A stretch of DNA of 64,000 nucleotides. Origin: Microbacterium sp. 4R-513. Lineage in GTDB: Bacteria > Actinomycetota > Actinomycetes > Actinomycetales > Microbacteriaceae. The position numbers were made by a program, and so were the translations under genes. Below, one piece after another: positions 1-8,410 of the stretch (position 1 is its first letter; each line of letters starts with the position of its first letter). The stretch is from contig NZ_CP049256.1 in NCBI RefSeq assembly GCF_011046485.1, positions 3,224,001 through 3,288,000 of the forward strand, in the 5' to 3' direction. Below the pieces are notes generated by a model. That model ran no database searches, was not told where the DNA came from, and was given only the letters and a program-made list of their open reading frames with translations.

Positions 1-369
1 GTCGCGCGGCGTCCCCACGACGAACGACACGGCGGAGTCCGCCACCCAGCCGTCGATCGAGACTGCGAAGTCGAGCGAGACGAGGTCGCCGTCGCGGATC
101 GCGTAGTCGAACGGCAGGCCGTGAAGCACGGCGTCGTTGATCGACGTGCAGATGACCTTGCCGAACGGGCTCGCGCCGAATGAGGGGTGGTAGTCGATGT
201 AGCAGGACTCGGCACCCGCTCGGCGGATGAGCTCGTGCGCGCGGCGATCGATCGCCAGGAGGTTGGTCCCGACCTTCGTCTCGTCGCGCAGCGTCGCGAG
301 CGTCTCGGCCACGAATCGCCCCGCCGGTCGCATGGCCTCGATCTCGGCGGGTGTGCGCAGCTCGATCAT
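1..369 (-). CDS. map: Type I methionine aminopeptidase, N-terminal part (cut by window edge)
   Basis: Removes the initiator methionine from new proteins in the cytosol. Only the first 123 residues are inside the window; the rest lies before position 1. Visible are His83 in VLHGLP and two metal-ligand aspartates, D100 (SLDF) and D111 (VADS), spaced 11 apart as in the family. The ATG at 369 follows a GAGAGGAG ribosome site, and a -10-like CAGAAT lies on the minus strand at 391-396. The gene is divergent from the membrane protein at 486. Family assignment is secure from motif order; the C-terminal metal ligands cannot be checked here. Confidence 0.93.
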   Translation of the reverse strand, partial: MIELRTPAEIEAMRPAGRFVAETLATLRDETKVGTNLLAIDRRAHELIRRAGAESCYIDYHPSFGASPFGKVICTSINDAVLHGLPFDYAIRDGDLVSLDFAVSIDGWVADSAVSFVVGTPRD

Positions 370-472
370 CGTGCTCCTCTCAACCTGCCCATTCTGTCGG
401 ATGCACCGACCCGGTCGCTGGGAGGATGCCCCGGGGACGCGCCGACCCGGTTCCCCCCAGGGGCGATCGGCG

Positions 473-478
473 TACCAT
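473..478 (+). promoter_or_regulatory. -10 element, near-leaderless promoter
   Basis: TACCAT lies seven bases before the ATG at 486, the same geometry as the leaderless starts elsewhere in this window. No convincing -35 is visible. Confidence 0.4.
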
Positions 479-485
479 CAGTGCC

Positions 486-1001
486 ATGTGGCTGCGTCGC
501 GGGTTCTACAGCTGGCTCTTCCCGGCTGCGTTCCTCCTGCCGCTGTGGCTGCTCGTGGGGTGGGCCGTCTTCAACGCCGGAGGATGGGCGTTCCTGTGGG
601 TGCTGTTCCTCGCGATCCCGGCCGTCTTCATCGGACAGCTCGTCCTGACGCTCCTCGTCCGGGCGCGGGGCACCGTCCGCGCCGAGCGGGCGGTCTCGTG
701 GTGGGACGTGCTGGGCTTCACGGTCTGGCACCTGCTGATCATCTCGCTGGGCTTCTTCAACCAGGCGTGGTGGGCACCCGTCATGGTGGTCACGATCCTC
801 GCCGGCGTGGGTCTGTTCTGGCTGACGCTGTGGCAGCTCTGGCGCGAGGCGCGGCCGTCGAGCATGGTGATGTACACGACCGAGGGCGTCGCGTACCTCT
901 CTCCGCAGGCGGCTCGGGATGCCTCGGCCTCCGCCCCGCAGGCGCACAGCCCCGACGACGTCTTCGTCATCGCCGAGAAGCGCGAGCCCGAGTCGCGCTG
1001 A
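486..1001 (+). CDS. Small integral membrane protein, function unknown
   Basis: 171 residues with four hydrophobic segments: about 8-28, 31-52, 76-96 and 98-118, then a hydrophilic tail of about 45 residues ending in charged residues. An upstream in-frame ATG at 351 would add 45 residues of non-hydrophobic, shadow-like sequence, so I chose 486, which also has a TACCAT -10 seven bases upstream. I recall similar proteins next to rplS in related genomes under loose labels such as MFS permease, but four helices are too few for a transporter of that superfamily, so I do not adopt that name. It is followed by the rplS promoter. Confidence 0.7.
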   Translation: MWLRRGFYSWLFPAAFLLPLWLLVGWAVFNAGGWAFLWVLFLAIPAVFIGQLVLTLLVRARGTVRAERAVSWWDVLGFTVWHLLIISLGFFNQAWWAPVMVVTILAGVGLFWLTLWQLWREARPSSMVMYTTEGVAYLSPQAARDASASAPQAHSPDDVFVIAEKREPESR

Positions 1002-1010
1002 CCCCGCGTT

Positions 1011-1039
1011 TTGGCGGGCTCCGTCATCCGTGGCAGAAT
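1011..1039 (+). promoter_or_regulatory. rplS promoter (-35 and -10)
   Basis: TTGGCG at 1011-1016 and CAGAAT at 1034-1039 are separated by 17 bases, a housekeeping-sigma layout. It leaves a leader of roughly 125 bases before the rplS ATG. Confidence 0.6.
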
Positions 1040-1045
1040 GGTTGT

Positions 1046-1173
1046 TTGTGCCCTGACCCGGCTCTGCCTCAGGGGAGCCCGCCGTGCGAAGCGATTCATG
1101 CGGCCTCGGGCACACGACATCCTTTTCCCCTTTTTTCGCGGTCGACCTGTGGCGGCCGCAGGAAGTGACGATC
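1046..1173 (+). promoter_or_regulatory. rplS 5' leader
   Basis: About 125 untranslated bases contain a GGCTC/GAGCC hairpin near 1060-1080 and T-rich runs (TTTT, TTTTTT) near 1122-1137 before the ribosome site. This could be an autoregulatory or attenuating ribosomal-protein leader; that is inference. Confidence 0.35.
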
Positions 1174-1521
1174 ATGCAGATCCTCGACGCCGTCGATGCG
1201 GCCTCGCTCCGCTCCGACATCCCCGCCTTCGCACCCGGCGACACAGTGAAGGTGCACGTCAACATCACCGAGGGCAACCGCTCCCGCATCCAGGTCTTCC
1301 AAGGCGTCGTCATCGGCCGCTCGGGCGACGGCGTGCGCGAGACCTTCACGGTCCGCAAGATCAGCTTCCAGGTCGGCGTGGAGCGCACCTTCCCGGTGCA
1401 CAGCCCGGTCATCGACCACATCGAGATCGTGACTCGCGGTGACGTCCGTCGCGCGAAGCTCTACTACCTGCGCAACCTCCGTGGCAAGAAGGCCAAGATC
1501 AAGGAGAAGCGCGAGAACTGA
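1174..1521 (+). CDS. rplS: Large ribosomal subunit protein bL19
   Basis: 115 residues, the usual length for L19. The protein lies at the interface of the 30S and 50S subunits. Family features are the opening segment [15 protein letters not shown], the central block FQGVVI and the basic end [13 protein letters not shown]. The in-frame ATG at 1084 would add 30 residues that look like leader sequence; 1174 matches the family start and follows AGGAAGTGA. The stop codon lies inside a small inverted repeat (GAGAAC/GTTCTC, 1513-1527), and a terminator-like hairpin follows. Confidence 0.96.
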   Translation: MQILDAVDAASLRSDIPAFAPGDTVKVHVNITEGNRSRIQVFQGVVIGRSGDGVRETFTVRKISFQVGVERTFPVHSPVIDHIEIVTRGDVRRAKLYYLRNLRGKKAKIKEKREN

Positions 1522-1533
1522 GTTCTCCCGTTC

Positions 1534-1562
1534 GATGCCCCGAGCCTCAGGCCCGGGGCATC
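1534..1562 (+). terminator. Hairpin after rplS
   Basis: A 14-bp stem with one mismatch (outer arms GATGCCCCG and CGGGGCATC) sits 12 bases after the rplS stop. There is no T tract, which is common for actinobacterial terminators. Confidence 0.55.
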
Positions 1563-1685
1563 GTCATCTCCGGAGTGTGACGCGGACATCGAAGATGACG
1601 CGTCTGGCGGCCGAGCACGTCGGAGTATGCGACCCTTGAGAAGACGGCCCACCGATCTCCCCGGCGAGCCCGGTGAAGGACCCAC

Positions 1686-2516
1686 ATGACGACCGAGCAG
1701 ACGGCCTCCGCGGAGCCGGTTCCCACGCCTGATTCGTCCTCCGGCACGGATCAGCGCCGCCGCGGATGGCTCTACTTCCTTCGCGATGTCGTCATCATCG
1801 TGCTCGTCGCGGTCCTCGTCTCGTTCCTCGTCAAGACGTTCGTCGTGCGGTCGTTCTACATCCCCTCCGGGTCGATGGAAGACACGCTGCTCGTCAACGA
1901 CCGCATCCTCGTCGACGAGATCACCCCGCGCTTCGGCGGGTACGACCGCGGCGAGATCGTCGTGTTCCGCGACCCCGGTGGATGGCTGCCTCCTGCACCC
2001 GCCGACACGCGGCCGCCCATCGAGCAGGGCGTCGACTGGATCCTCTCGCTCGTGGGCCTCTCCGCCCCCGACAGCGACGACCACCTGATCAAGCGCATCA
2101 TCGGCCTGCCGGGCGACCACGTCGTCTGCTGCAACGCGATCGGCCAGATCACAGTCAACGGGGTGCCGATCGACGAGTCCTCGTACCTCAAGCTGCCCGG
2201 CGGCGAGACGGCGGCCTCGGGCGACCCGTTCGACGTCGTGGTGCCCGACGGCGACCTGTGGGTCCTCGGCGACAACCGCTACCGCTCGAAGGACTCGAGG
2301 TACAACCAGGATCAGCCGGGCAACGGCTTCGTCCCTCTCGAGAACGTCGTGGGCCGCGCGTTCCTCATCACGTGGCCGCTCTCGCGCTTCGGCCTTCTCG
2401 ACTTCCACCCGCAGGTGTTCGCGGGGGTTCCCGACTCCACCGGCGACGACTCCGACTCGGGCGGGACCGACTCGGGCACGCATGCGACGCCCGCCGAGGA
2501 GGCGCCCGGATCGTGA
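1686..2516 (+). CDS. lepB: Signal peptidase I
   Basis: 276 residues. Membrane-bound serine/lysine peptidase that removes signal peptides from secreted proteins. One N-terminal transmembrane helix (about 32-50) is followed by the catalytic block IPSGSMEDT with nucleophile Ser63, the general base Lys136 in LIKRIIGLPGD, and the GDNR box at 195-198. The C-terminus is a Ser/Asp/Gly-rich tail of about 30 residues without a second helix. The start follows GTGAAGGA. Its TGA overlaps the rnhB GTG, so the two genes are translationally coupled. Confidence 0.94.
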   Translation: MTTEQTASAEPVPTPDSSSGTDQRRRGWLYFLRDVVIIVLVAVLVSFLVKTFVVRSFYIPSGSMEDTLLVNDRILVDEITPRFGGYDRGEIVVFRDPGGWLPPAPADTRPPIEQGVDWILSLVGLSAPDSDDHLIKRIIGLPGDHVVCCNAIGQITVNGVPIDESSYLKLPGGETAASGDPFDVVVPDGDLWVLGDNRYRSKDSRYNQDQPGNGFVPLENVVGRAFLITWPLSRFGLLDFHPQVFAGVPDSTGDDSDSGGTDSGTHATPAEEAPGS

Positions 2517-3172
2517 CCGTCGTCGAGCCGCGGCTGACCCTCGAACGCCGGCTCCTGAAGGAGTGGCCGATCGTCATCGCGTGCGACGAGGTCGGCCGGG
2601 GTGCGCTGGCCGGACCCGTCGCCGTGGGTGCGAGCGTCGTGACGCCGGCGGACGCCCGGCGCCGCATCCCGCAGGGGCTGCGCGACTCGAAGCTCGTGCC
2701 GGAGCCCAAGCGCGCCGATGTCGCGTCACGAGCGGCGAAGTGGGTGTCGGTGAGCGCCGTCGGCTGGGCGAGCAGCGTCGAGATCGATGAGGTCGGCATC
2801 ATGCGCGCCCTCGGTCTCGCGACGATCCGTGCGCTGGCGGACCTCCGGGCCCACGGCGTGGTGCCCGAAGAGGCGATCGTGATCCTCGACGGCAACTACG
2901 ACTACATCACGCCGGCCGGAGCGGTCGGTCTGACGGTGCGACCGGTCATCAAGGCCGATCGCGACTGCGCGAGTGCGGCCGCGGCATCCGTCATCGCGAA
3001 GGTCGCACGCGACACGCTCATGACGGGCCTGCACGACGAGCTCCCCGCCTACAACTGGGCGAGCAACAAGGGCTACGCGAGCCCCGACCACCGCGAGGCG
3101 ATACGCGCGCACGGCATCAGCCCGCACCACCGCGCGTCGTGGTCGATCGCCGATTGGCCGACGCTCTTCTGA
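2513..3172 (+). CDS. rnhB: Ribonuclease HII
   Basis: 219 residues. Cleaves RNA in RNA-DNA hybrids and at single misincorporated ribonucleotides. The acidic pair is D25-E26 in ACDEVGRGALAGP, with further family blocks LRDSK and LDGNYDY (D126). The GTG start at 2513 overlaps the lepB stop as GTGA; in the longer open frame there is only shadow sequence upstream. It ends 18 bases before the convergent DUF2469 gene. Confidence 0.94.
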   Translation: MTVVEPRLTLERRLLKEWPIVIACDEVGRGALAGPVAVGASVVTPADARRRIPQGLRDSKLVPEPKRADVASRAAKWVSVSAVGWASSVEIDEVGIMRALGLATIRALADLRAHGVVPEEAIVILDGNYDYITPAGAVGLTVRPVIKADRDCASAAAASVIAKVARDTLMTGLHDELPAYNWASNKGYASPDHREAIRAHGISPHHRASWSIADWPTLF

Positions 3173-3190
3173 GACGCCGCCCCGAACGGC

Positions 3191-3514
3191 TCAGCTGTCG
3201 AGCGAGAGCTCTTCCGGCAGGTGGAAGTCGCGGCGCGAGAGCTCCTCGACGTTGACGTCCTTGAACGTCAGGACGCGGACGGACTTGACGAAGCGGTCGG
3301 CACGATAGATGTCCCACACCCAGACGTCGTTCATCGAGATCTCGAAGTAGAAGTCGTGCTCGGTGTCGCGGCGGACGACGTTGACCTCGTTGGCAAGATA
3401 GAACCGCCGCTCGGTCTCGATCACGTACTGGAACTGCGAGACGACGTCGCGGTATTCGCGGTAGAGCGCCAGCTCGAGTTCGCGGTCGTAGTCCTCGAAG
3501 ACTTCGTCATCCAT
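3191..3514 (-). CDS. DUF2469 family protein
   Basis: 107 residues, very acidic at the N-terminus (MDDEVFEDYDRELELALYRE), with a conserved aromatic block VWVWDIYRADRF. This is the actinobacterial DUF2469 family, which is commonly found beside rnhB and yraN, as here. No catalytic motif, signal or membrane segment is visible. Function unknown; the constant neighbourhood suggests a nucleic-acid related housekeeping role, which is inference. Confidence 0.88.
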   Translation of the reverse strand: MDDEVFEDYDRELELALYREYRDVVSQFQYVIETERRFYLANEVNVVRRDTEHDFYFEISMNDVWVWDIYRADRFVKSVRVLTFKDVNVEELSRRDFHLPEELSLDS

Positions 3515-3662
3515 GGTGTCTCCATCCTAGACAGGCGAGCGCGCCGCCCGCCCCGGCATGTCGGCGACGCCCGTTCCTCCCCAGCGCCTCCTCGAGACGG
3601 GCAGTGAACGGATGCCGCCGGCCGCCCCCGACCGGCGGTGCGCGTCGCGGGAGCATGCCGGA

Positions 3663-4025
3663 ATGGCAGAGAAAGACGTCCTCGGACGCGCGGGCGAAGA
3701 CCGCGCGGCACGCTACTTCGAATCGCTCGGGTACACCGTGCTGTCGCGCAACTGGCGGGCACCCGGGGGAGAGCTCGACCTCGTCGTCGCCACCGCGACA
3801 GAGCTCGTCGTCGTCGAGGTGAAGACGCGACGGAGCGTCGCGTTCGGGCACCCGTTCGAGGCGGTCGGCGAACTCAAGAAGGCGCGGCTGTGGCGCCTCG
3901 CGATGGCGTGGATCGCGGCGCATCGCGACCTCGTCCAGGGCAGGCGGCTTCGCATCGACGCCATCGGGCTGATCGGCCCCGACCCGGCGACGGCGTCGCT
4001 CGAGCACCTCGAGGGGGTCGTGTGA
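3663..4025 (+). CDS. yraN: YraN/UPF0102 family endonuclease-like protein
   Basis: 120 residues. Restriction-endonuclease-like fold family seen in GEDRAARYFE, then GGELDLVV and VVVEVKTR, which carry the E-D-ExK type acidic and lysine positions of PD-(D/E)XK enzymes. Upstream frame extension to 3558 is low-quality sequence, so the ATG at 3663 is preferred. The stop overlaps the GTG of the next gene. Gene order yraN-comM-dprA is conserved across bacteria; the biochemical role of YraN is not settled. Confidence 0.88.
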   Translation: MAEKDVLGRAGEDRAARYFESLGYTVLSRNWRAPGGELDLVVATATELVVVEVKTRRSVAFGHPFEAVGELKKARLWRLAMAWIAAHRDLVQGRRLRIDAIGLIGPDPATASLEHLEGVV

Positions 4026-5551
4026 CCGTCGCGCGCACCTGGTCCGTCGCCCTCTCGGGCCTCGAGGGCTCGCTGGTGGAGGTGGAGGCCGACCTGTCGA
4101 ACCAGACCCCGGCCTTCCAGATCATCGGGCTGCCGGACAAGGCGCTCGGCGAGGCGGCCCGCCGGGTCTTCAACGCCTGCGCGAACAGCGGGCTGAACCT
4201 CCCGCGGCGGCACCTGACCGTCAACCTGTCGCCGGCGAGCCTCCCGAAGAGCGGGTCCGGCTTCGACGTCGCCATCGCCATCGCGTCGCTCGCCACCGAA
4301 GCGCCGATGGATGCCGCGTCCGTCGCCGCGACCGTCCACCTCGGCGAGCTCGGCCTCGACGGGCGGCTCCGCCCCGTCCCCGGCGTGCTGCCGGCCGTCG
4401 CGGCGGCGGCGCAGGCGGGGATCCGGCGCGTCGTGGTGCCGTGGGCGAACAAGGCGGAGGCCGACCTCGTCGAGGGTATGACCGTCCTCGGAGCGGTCGA
4501 CCTCGCCGAGGTCGCCCGCTGGCACGGGGCGGATGTCGACGATCCCGGTCATGATCCCGTCGCCGGCCCGCTCACCCCCGGCGAACCCGCCGTCGACCTC
4601 GACCTCAGCGAGGTGATCGGTCAGCGCGAGGCGGTGGACGCGCTCGTCGTCGCGGCCGCCGGTGGGCACCACCTGCTGATGTGCGGCCCGCCCGGCGCCG
4701 GCAAGACGATGCTCGCCCGGCGGCTGCCCGGCATCCTGCCCGCTCTCGACGATCGCGCCGCGCTGTCGGTGGCCTCGATCCGGTCCCTGTCGGGCGAAGC
4801 CGTCACCTCGCTCTCGAGAGTCCCTCCCTTCGAAGCTCCCCACCACTCGGCGAGCATGGCGGCACTCGTCGGCGGCGGCTCCCGGCACGTCCGGCCGGGC
4901 GCTATCGCCCGCGCGAGCGAAGGGGTGCTGTTCCTCGACGAGGCCGGTGAGTTCATGGGCTCGGCGCTGGATGCGCTGCGCCAGCCTCTCGAGGGCGGCT
5001 CGATCGTCATCCACCGCGCCGGCGCGACCGCCGCCTTCCCCGCCCGCTTCCAGCTCGTGCTGGCGACGAACCCGTGCCCGTGTGGCGACTACGGCGTCGT
5101 CGGAGGCTCCTGCAGCTGCCCCGCCATGGCGATCCGCCGCTACCTCGGGCGGCTCTCCGGGCCGCTCCTCGACCGCATCGACATCGAACTGTCGCTCGCC
5201 CGCGTGTCGGTCGCTCATCGCCAGGCGGCTTCCGCCCCGACGCTGACGACGGCCGCAGCCCGCGAGCGGGTGATCGATGCCCGGGCTCGCGCAGCTGACC
5301 GCCTCGCCGACACCCCGTGGCGGCTCAACGCGCACGTCGCGGGCACGTGGCTGCGCGAAGGTCCGCATGCGCCCGCGCCGGTGGTGCGCCGGCCGCTCGA
5401 TGCGGCGCTGCACCGCGGTGCGCTGACACTCCGCGGCTATGACCGGGTGCTCCGCGTCGCCTGGTCCATCGCCGATCTCGCCGGCCGCCAAGCTCTGAGC
5501 GTCGAAGACGTCGGGCGGGCGCTCTACCTCAAGAAGGGAATCACCCGATGA
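4022..5551 (+). CDS. comM: YifB/ComM family Mg-chelatase-like AAA ATPase
   Basis: 509 residues. N-terminal ChlI-type (Lon-protease-like) domain about 1-165, then an AAA+ domain with Walker A GPPGAGKT at 222-229 and Walker B LFLDEAGEF near 303-311 (many homologues read LFLDELPEF). A cysteine-rich loop with C-X-C and C-X-C pairs lies near 347-362. In Vibrio and Haemophilus ComM is a hexameric helicase that drives branch migration during transformation. GTG start overlaps the yraN stop; the gene ends by overlapping dprA (ATGA). Confidence 0.92.
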   Translation: MTVARTWSVALSGLEGSLVEVEADLSNQTPAFQIIGLPDKALGEAARRVFNACANSGLNLPRRHLTVNLSPASLPKSGSGFDVAIAIASLATEAPMDAASVAATVHLGELGLDGRLRPVPGVLPAVAAAAQAGIRRVVVPWANKAEADLVEGMTVLGAVDLAEVARWHGADVDDPGHDPVAGPLTPGEPAVDLDLSEVIGQREAVDALVVAAAGGHHLLMCGPPGAGKTMLARRLPGILPALDDRAALSVASIRSLSGEAVTSLSRVPPFEAPHHSASMAALVGGGSRHVRPGAIARASEGVLFLDEAGEFMGSALDALRQPLEGGSIVIHRAGATAAFPARFQLVLATNPCPCGDYGVVGGSCSCPAMAIRRYLGRLSGPLLDRIDIELSLARVSVAHRQAASAPTLTTAAARERVIDARARAADRLADTPWRLNAHVAGTWLREGPHAPAPVVRRPLDAALHRGALTLRGYDRVLRVAWSIADLAGRQALSVEDVGRALYLKKGITR

Positions 5552-6744
5552 CCACTGCCGCCGCTGCCCTCGACGCTGCCAAGCGCGCGCTCGCGCCTGT
5601 TCGGAGCGGCATCCCGGTCGACGACGAGCACGAACTGGCTGCACGAATCGTCTGGAGCCATCTCGTCGAGCCAGGGGACGGCATCGCGGGTCGCCTGATC
5701 GCGGAACTCGGTGCCGCCGCAGCGCTCGAGGCGATCGCCACCGACCGGCCGTCAGGGACGCCCGAGCTCACCTCCAAGGAGCTCGAAGACGGTCATAAGC
5801 GCTGGATGCCGCGCCTCGCGGCCGCTCCGATCCGGGTGGCGCTGGAGGTGGCCGCCCGAGCGCAGGTGCGGCTCGTCGTGCCGGGCGACGGCGAGTGGCC
5901 GACGCAGGTCGCCGACCTCGGTCCCCATGCACCCGTCGCCCTCTGGGTGCGAGGCGACCGCGCCGCGCTCGCGCGCCTGCGGCCGTCGGTGGCGATCGTC
6001 GGGGCACGGGCCGCGACTTCTTACGGCGAGCACGTCGCGATGGAGTTCGCCGCGGACCTCGCGGGTTCCGGCATCCCAGTAGTCTCGGGCGCCGCCTACG
6101 GCATAGACGGATCAGCCCACCGTGCGGCCCTCGCGACGGGCGGGCTCACCGTCGCGCTCGTCGCCGGGGGAGTCGAACGCCCGTATCCGGCGGGTCACAG
6201 TCAGCTGCTCAACCGCATCGCGTCCGCCGGGGCCGCTGTGAGCGAGGTGCCGTGCGGGTCCGCCCCGACCAAGTGGAGGTTCCTTCAGCGCAATCGGCTC
6301 ATCGCGGCCCTGTCGGACGTCACGGTCGTGGTCGAGGCGGGATGGCGCAGCGGCTCGCTCAACACGGCCGCGCACGCGCTCGAGATGGGACGCGCGGTGG
6401 CCGCCGTGCCCGGACCGGTCACGAGTGCCGCGTCGGCCGGTGCTCACCGGCTGCTCCGGGACGGCGCCGTGTGCGTCACGAATGCCGACGATGTCCGCGA
6501 GCTGCTCGGCCGGCGATCCGGCGACGGGCATCTCTTCGACCTACGAGACGACCGCCCGCCGACCGACGACCGCACCCGCGTGCGCGACGCCCTGAGCGCG
6601 CGGGCATGGCGGGACGTCGAGGAGCTCGCGCGACGCAGCGGGATGTCGGCCGCCGACGTCGAAGGGATCCTCGGCCTGCTGCAGCTGAACGGCGAGGTGG
6701 AGAGCGGGTACCTGGGCTGGCGGCGCAGCACTCTTCCGGCCTGA
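5548..6744 (+). CDS. dprA: DNA-processing protein DprA
   Basis: 398 residues. Rossmann-like DprA core with blocks IVGARAATSYGE, VVSGAAYGIDGSAH and VAGGVERPYPAGH, plus an N-terminal helical extension and a C-terminal winged-helix-like segment (about 335-390). DprA loads RecA on incoming single-stranded DNA in competent bacteria. ATG overlaps the comM stop, so the three genes yraN-comM-dprA form one coupled unit. No DNA-uptake genes are in the window, so competence itself is not shown. Confidence 0.92.
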   Translation: MTTAAAALDAAKRALAPVRSGIPVDDEHELAARIVWSHLVEPGDGIAGRLIAELGAAAALEAIATDRPSGTPELTSKELEDGHKRWMPRLAAAPIRVALEVAARAQVRLVVPGDGEWPTQVADLGPHAPVALWVRGDRAALARLRPSVAIVGARAATSYGEHVAMEFAADLAGSGIPVVSGAAYGIDGSAHRAALATGGLTVALVAGGVERPYPAGHSQLLNRIASAGAAVSEVPCGSAPTKWRFLQRNRLIAALSDVTVVVEAGWRSGSLNTAAHALEMGRAVAAVPGPVTSAASAGAHRLLRDGAVCVTNADDVRELLGRRSGDGHLFDLRDDRPPTDDRTRVRDALSARAWRDVEELARRSGMSAADVEGILGLLQLNGEVESGYLGWRRSTLPA

Positions 6745-6792
6745 TCGTCGGGCGATCGGTGCGTCCGGCCGCCGCCCAGGAGCCACCCGCGG

Positions 6793-6798
6793 CATGCT
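6793..6798 (+). promoter_or_regulatory. Weak -10 before xerC
   Basis: CATGCT lies exactly six bases before the xerC ATG at 6805, matching the leaderless spacing seen elsewhere although the first base departs from TANNNT. Confidence 0.3.
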
Positions 6799-6804
6799 GG
6801 CATC

Positions 6805-7710
6805 ATGCGGCTCGTGGAAGCAGCGGATGCCTATGCCCGGCATGTGCGGGATGTACGTCGCCTGTCGGCCGCGACTGTGCGCGCCTACCGGGCGGACCTC
6901 GCCGACTTCGCCGCCTCGTCCAGTGACCTCGAACTCGCCGACGTCGATCTCGAGCACCTGCGGGAGTGGCTCTGGCAGGCGACGAAGCGCGGGGACGCGC
7001 GCTCGACGATCGCCCGCCGCACCGCCGCGGTCCGCGGCTTCTTCGCCTGGGCGTCGGAGTCGGGCCTCGTCGACGCCGACCCGAGCCTGCGTCTGGTCGC
7101 CCCCAAGCGGGGCCGGACGCTTCCGAACGTCGCGACGGCCGACGCCGTCGGCGGACTGCTCGACGAGCTCGCCCGGACGGCAGCCGCGGGAGATCCGGTC
7201 GCCCTGCGTGATCATGCCCTCCTCGAGGTCCTCTACGGCGCGGGAATCCGCGTCTCGGAGCTGTGCGGCCTCGACCTCGACGACATCGACTCCGAGCGCC
7301 GCACGGCCCGCGTGACGGGCAAGGGCTCGAAGGAGCGGGTGGTGCCCTTCGGTGGCCCGGCGGCCGCCGCGCTCGACGCGTACCTCGTCCGGGGACGCCC
7401 AGCGCTGCTCGCGCGGCGCGACGACGTCGCCGGCGAACGCGCGATCTTCCTCGGGGCTCGGGGCGCGAGGCTCGGCCCCCGCGCAGCGTACGACGTCGTC
7501 TCCCGCGTGCTGGGACCGGTGGTGGGCTCGACGGTCGGCCCCCACGCCCTTCGTCACTCCGCGGCGACCCACCTCCTCGACGGCGGAGCCGACCTGCGGA
7601 CCGTGCAGGAGCTGCTCGGTCACGCGAGCCTCGGCACGACCCAGATCTATACGCACGTCTCGAGCGAGCGACTGGCCGCGACCTATCGTCTCGCGCACCC
7701 GCGCGCGTGA
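6805..7710 (+). CDS. xerC: Tyrosine recombinase XerC
   Basis: 301 residues. Site-specific recombinase that with XerD resolves chromosome dimers at dif near the terminus. All catalytic residues are present: R149 (GIRVSEL), K173 (TGKGSKER), H247 and R250 (HALRH), H273 (LLGHASL) and nucleophile Y282 (TQIYTHV). Residues 1-90 form the SAM-like core-binding domain. Length and position after dprA fit housekeeping XerC, not an integrase; no att-like repeats or phage genes flank it. Confidence 0.93.
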   Translation: MRLVEAADAYARHVRDVRRLSAATVRAYRADLADFAASSSDLELADVDLEHLREWLWQATKRGDARSTIARRTAAVRGFFAWASESGLVDADPSLRLVAPKRGRTLPNVATADAVGGLLDELARTAAAGDPVALRDHALLEVLYGAGIRVSELCGLDLDDIDSERRTARVTGKGSKERVVPFGGPAAAALDAYLVRGRPALLARRDDVAGERAIFLGARGARLGPRAAYDVVSRVLGPVVGSTVGPHALRHSAATHLLDGGADLRTVQELLGHASLGTTQIYTHVSSERLAATYRLAHPRA

Positions 7711-7750
7711 CCGATCGGCCGTGCGCCGACGGACGGCGTGCATCGCGGCG

Positions 7751-8275
7751 CTATCCGCAGCAGGGGAGGAGCACGGCCCGCGGGATGCCGCCCAGCAGCA
7801 GCAGCGGATTGATGTACTCGCCGTCGAGCCGCACGCCGAAGTGCAGAGCGCCGGGGGGCGTATGACCCCCGAGTCCGATCGCACCGATCGGCTGCCCCCG
7901 CACCACGCCGGTGCCCGGCTGCAGTTCCGACATGACGGGTTCCAAGGTCGTCACGAGGCCGCCGCCGTGGTCGATCGTCAGCAGCGAGCGATCGGCGACC
8001 GCTCCGGCGAATGCGATGGTCCCGTCGGCGGGCGCGACGATCTCGAAGCCGTCCGTCGGCTCGATGTCGATGCCGCGGTGCCCCGGAGCGTAGCGATGCG
8101 CCGGCTGCACGTACGGCTCGACGACCCGGAAGGGGGAGACCGGCCACACCCAGCCTCCGTCGGACAGCTCGGGCCCCGCCGCGGAGGCCGGCGATCCCAT
8201 GACCGCTGCCGTCGTGATGATGACGGCAGCGCCCGCGACGCGGAGCGGACGGCGGAGAGGACGGCGTCGCGGCAT
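7751..8275 (-). CDS. M23-family (LytM-like) secreted or membrane-anchored protein
   Basis: 174 residues. The arginine-rich start [12 protein letters not shown] followed by a hydrophobic stretch and ASAAGP looks like a signal peptide cut near residue 33. The rest is one LytM domain: H66 and D70 (HRGID) match the HxxxD zinc ligands, and LHFGV supplies the last zinc histidine H145. The usual histidine two residues earlier (HxH) is Ala143, so peptidoglycan hydrolase activity is uncertain and the protein may be a regulatory or degenerate LytM domain. The ATG at 8275 was chosen because upstream residues in the longer frame are low-complexity shadow. Confidence 0.82.
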   Translation of the reverse strand: MPRRRPLRRPLRVAGAAVIITTAAVMGSPASAAGPELSDGGWVWPVSPFRVVEPYVQPAHRYAPGHRGIDIEPTDGFEIVAPADGTIAFAGAVADRSLLTIDHGGGLVTTLEPVMSELQPGTGVVRGQPIGAIGLGGHTPPGALHFGVRLDGEYINPLLLLGGIPRAVLLPCCG

Positions 8276-8398
8276 CCGTTCATCGTCCCCGGAGGGCGTC
8301 CGCACGCACGCCTGCCGAACGGGTCGGTGGATGCCGCGATGCCGCTCGGCGACTGGGGAGGACCGGCTGCCCGCGCGCCGCTGGGCGACGTCACCTCC
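8276..8398 (+). other. Gene-free divergent region upstream of rpsB leader
   Basis: Between the M23 gene (minus) and the rpsB promoter (plus) I see no open frame with coding character. It must hold the minus-strand promoter for the M23 gene, which I could not place with confidence. Confidence 0.4.
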
Positions 8399-8407
8399 TG
8401 ATACACT
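8399..8407 (+). promoter_or_regulatory. Extended -10 for rpsB
   Basis: TGA-TACACT forms an extended -10 (TGN before TANNNT). A good -35 is not visible, as expected for extended -10 promoters. Confidence 0.5.
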
Positions 8408-8410
8408 GGT

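Noticed and set aside
6805..7710. xerC as a mobile-element integrase
   Set aside because: Chromosomal XerC length and residues, housekeeping context after dprA, no flanking att repeats, tRNA or phage genes.
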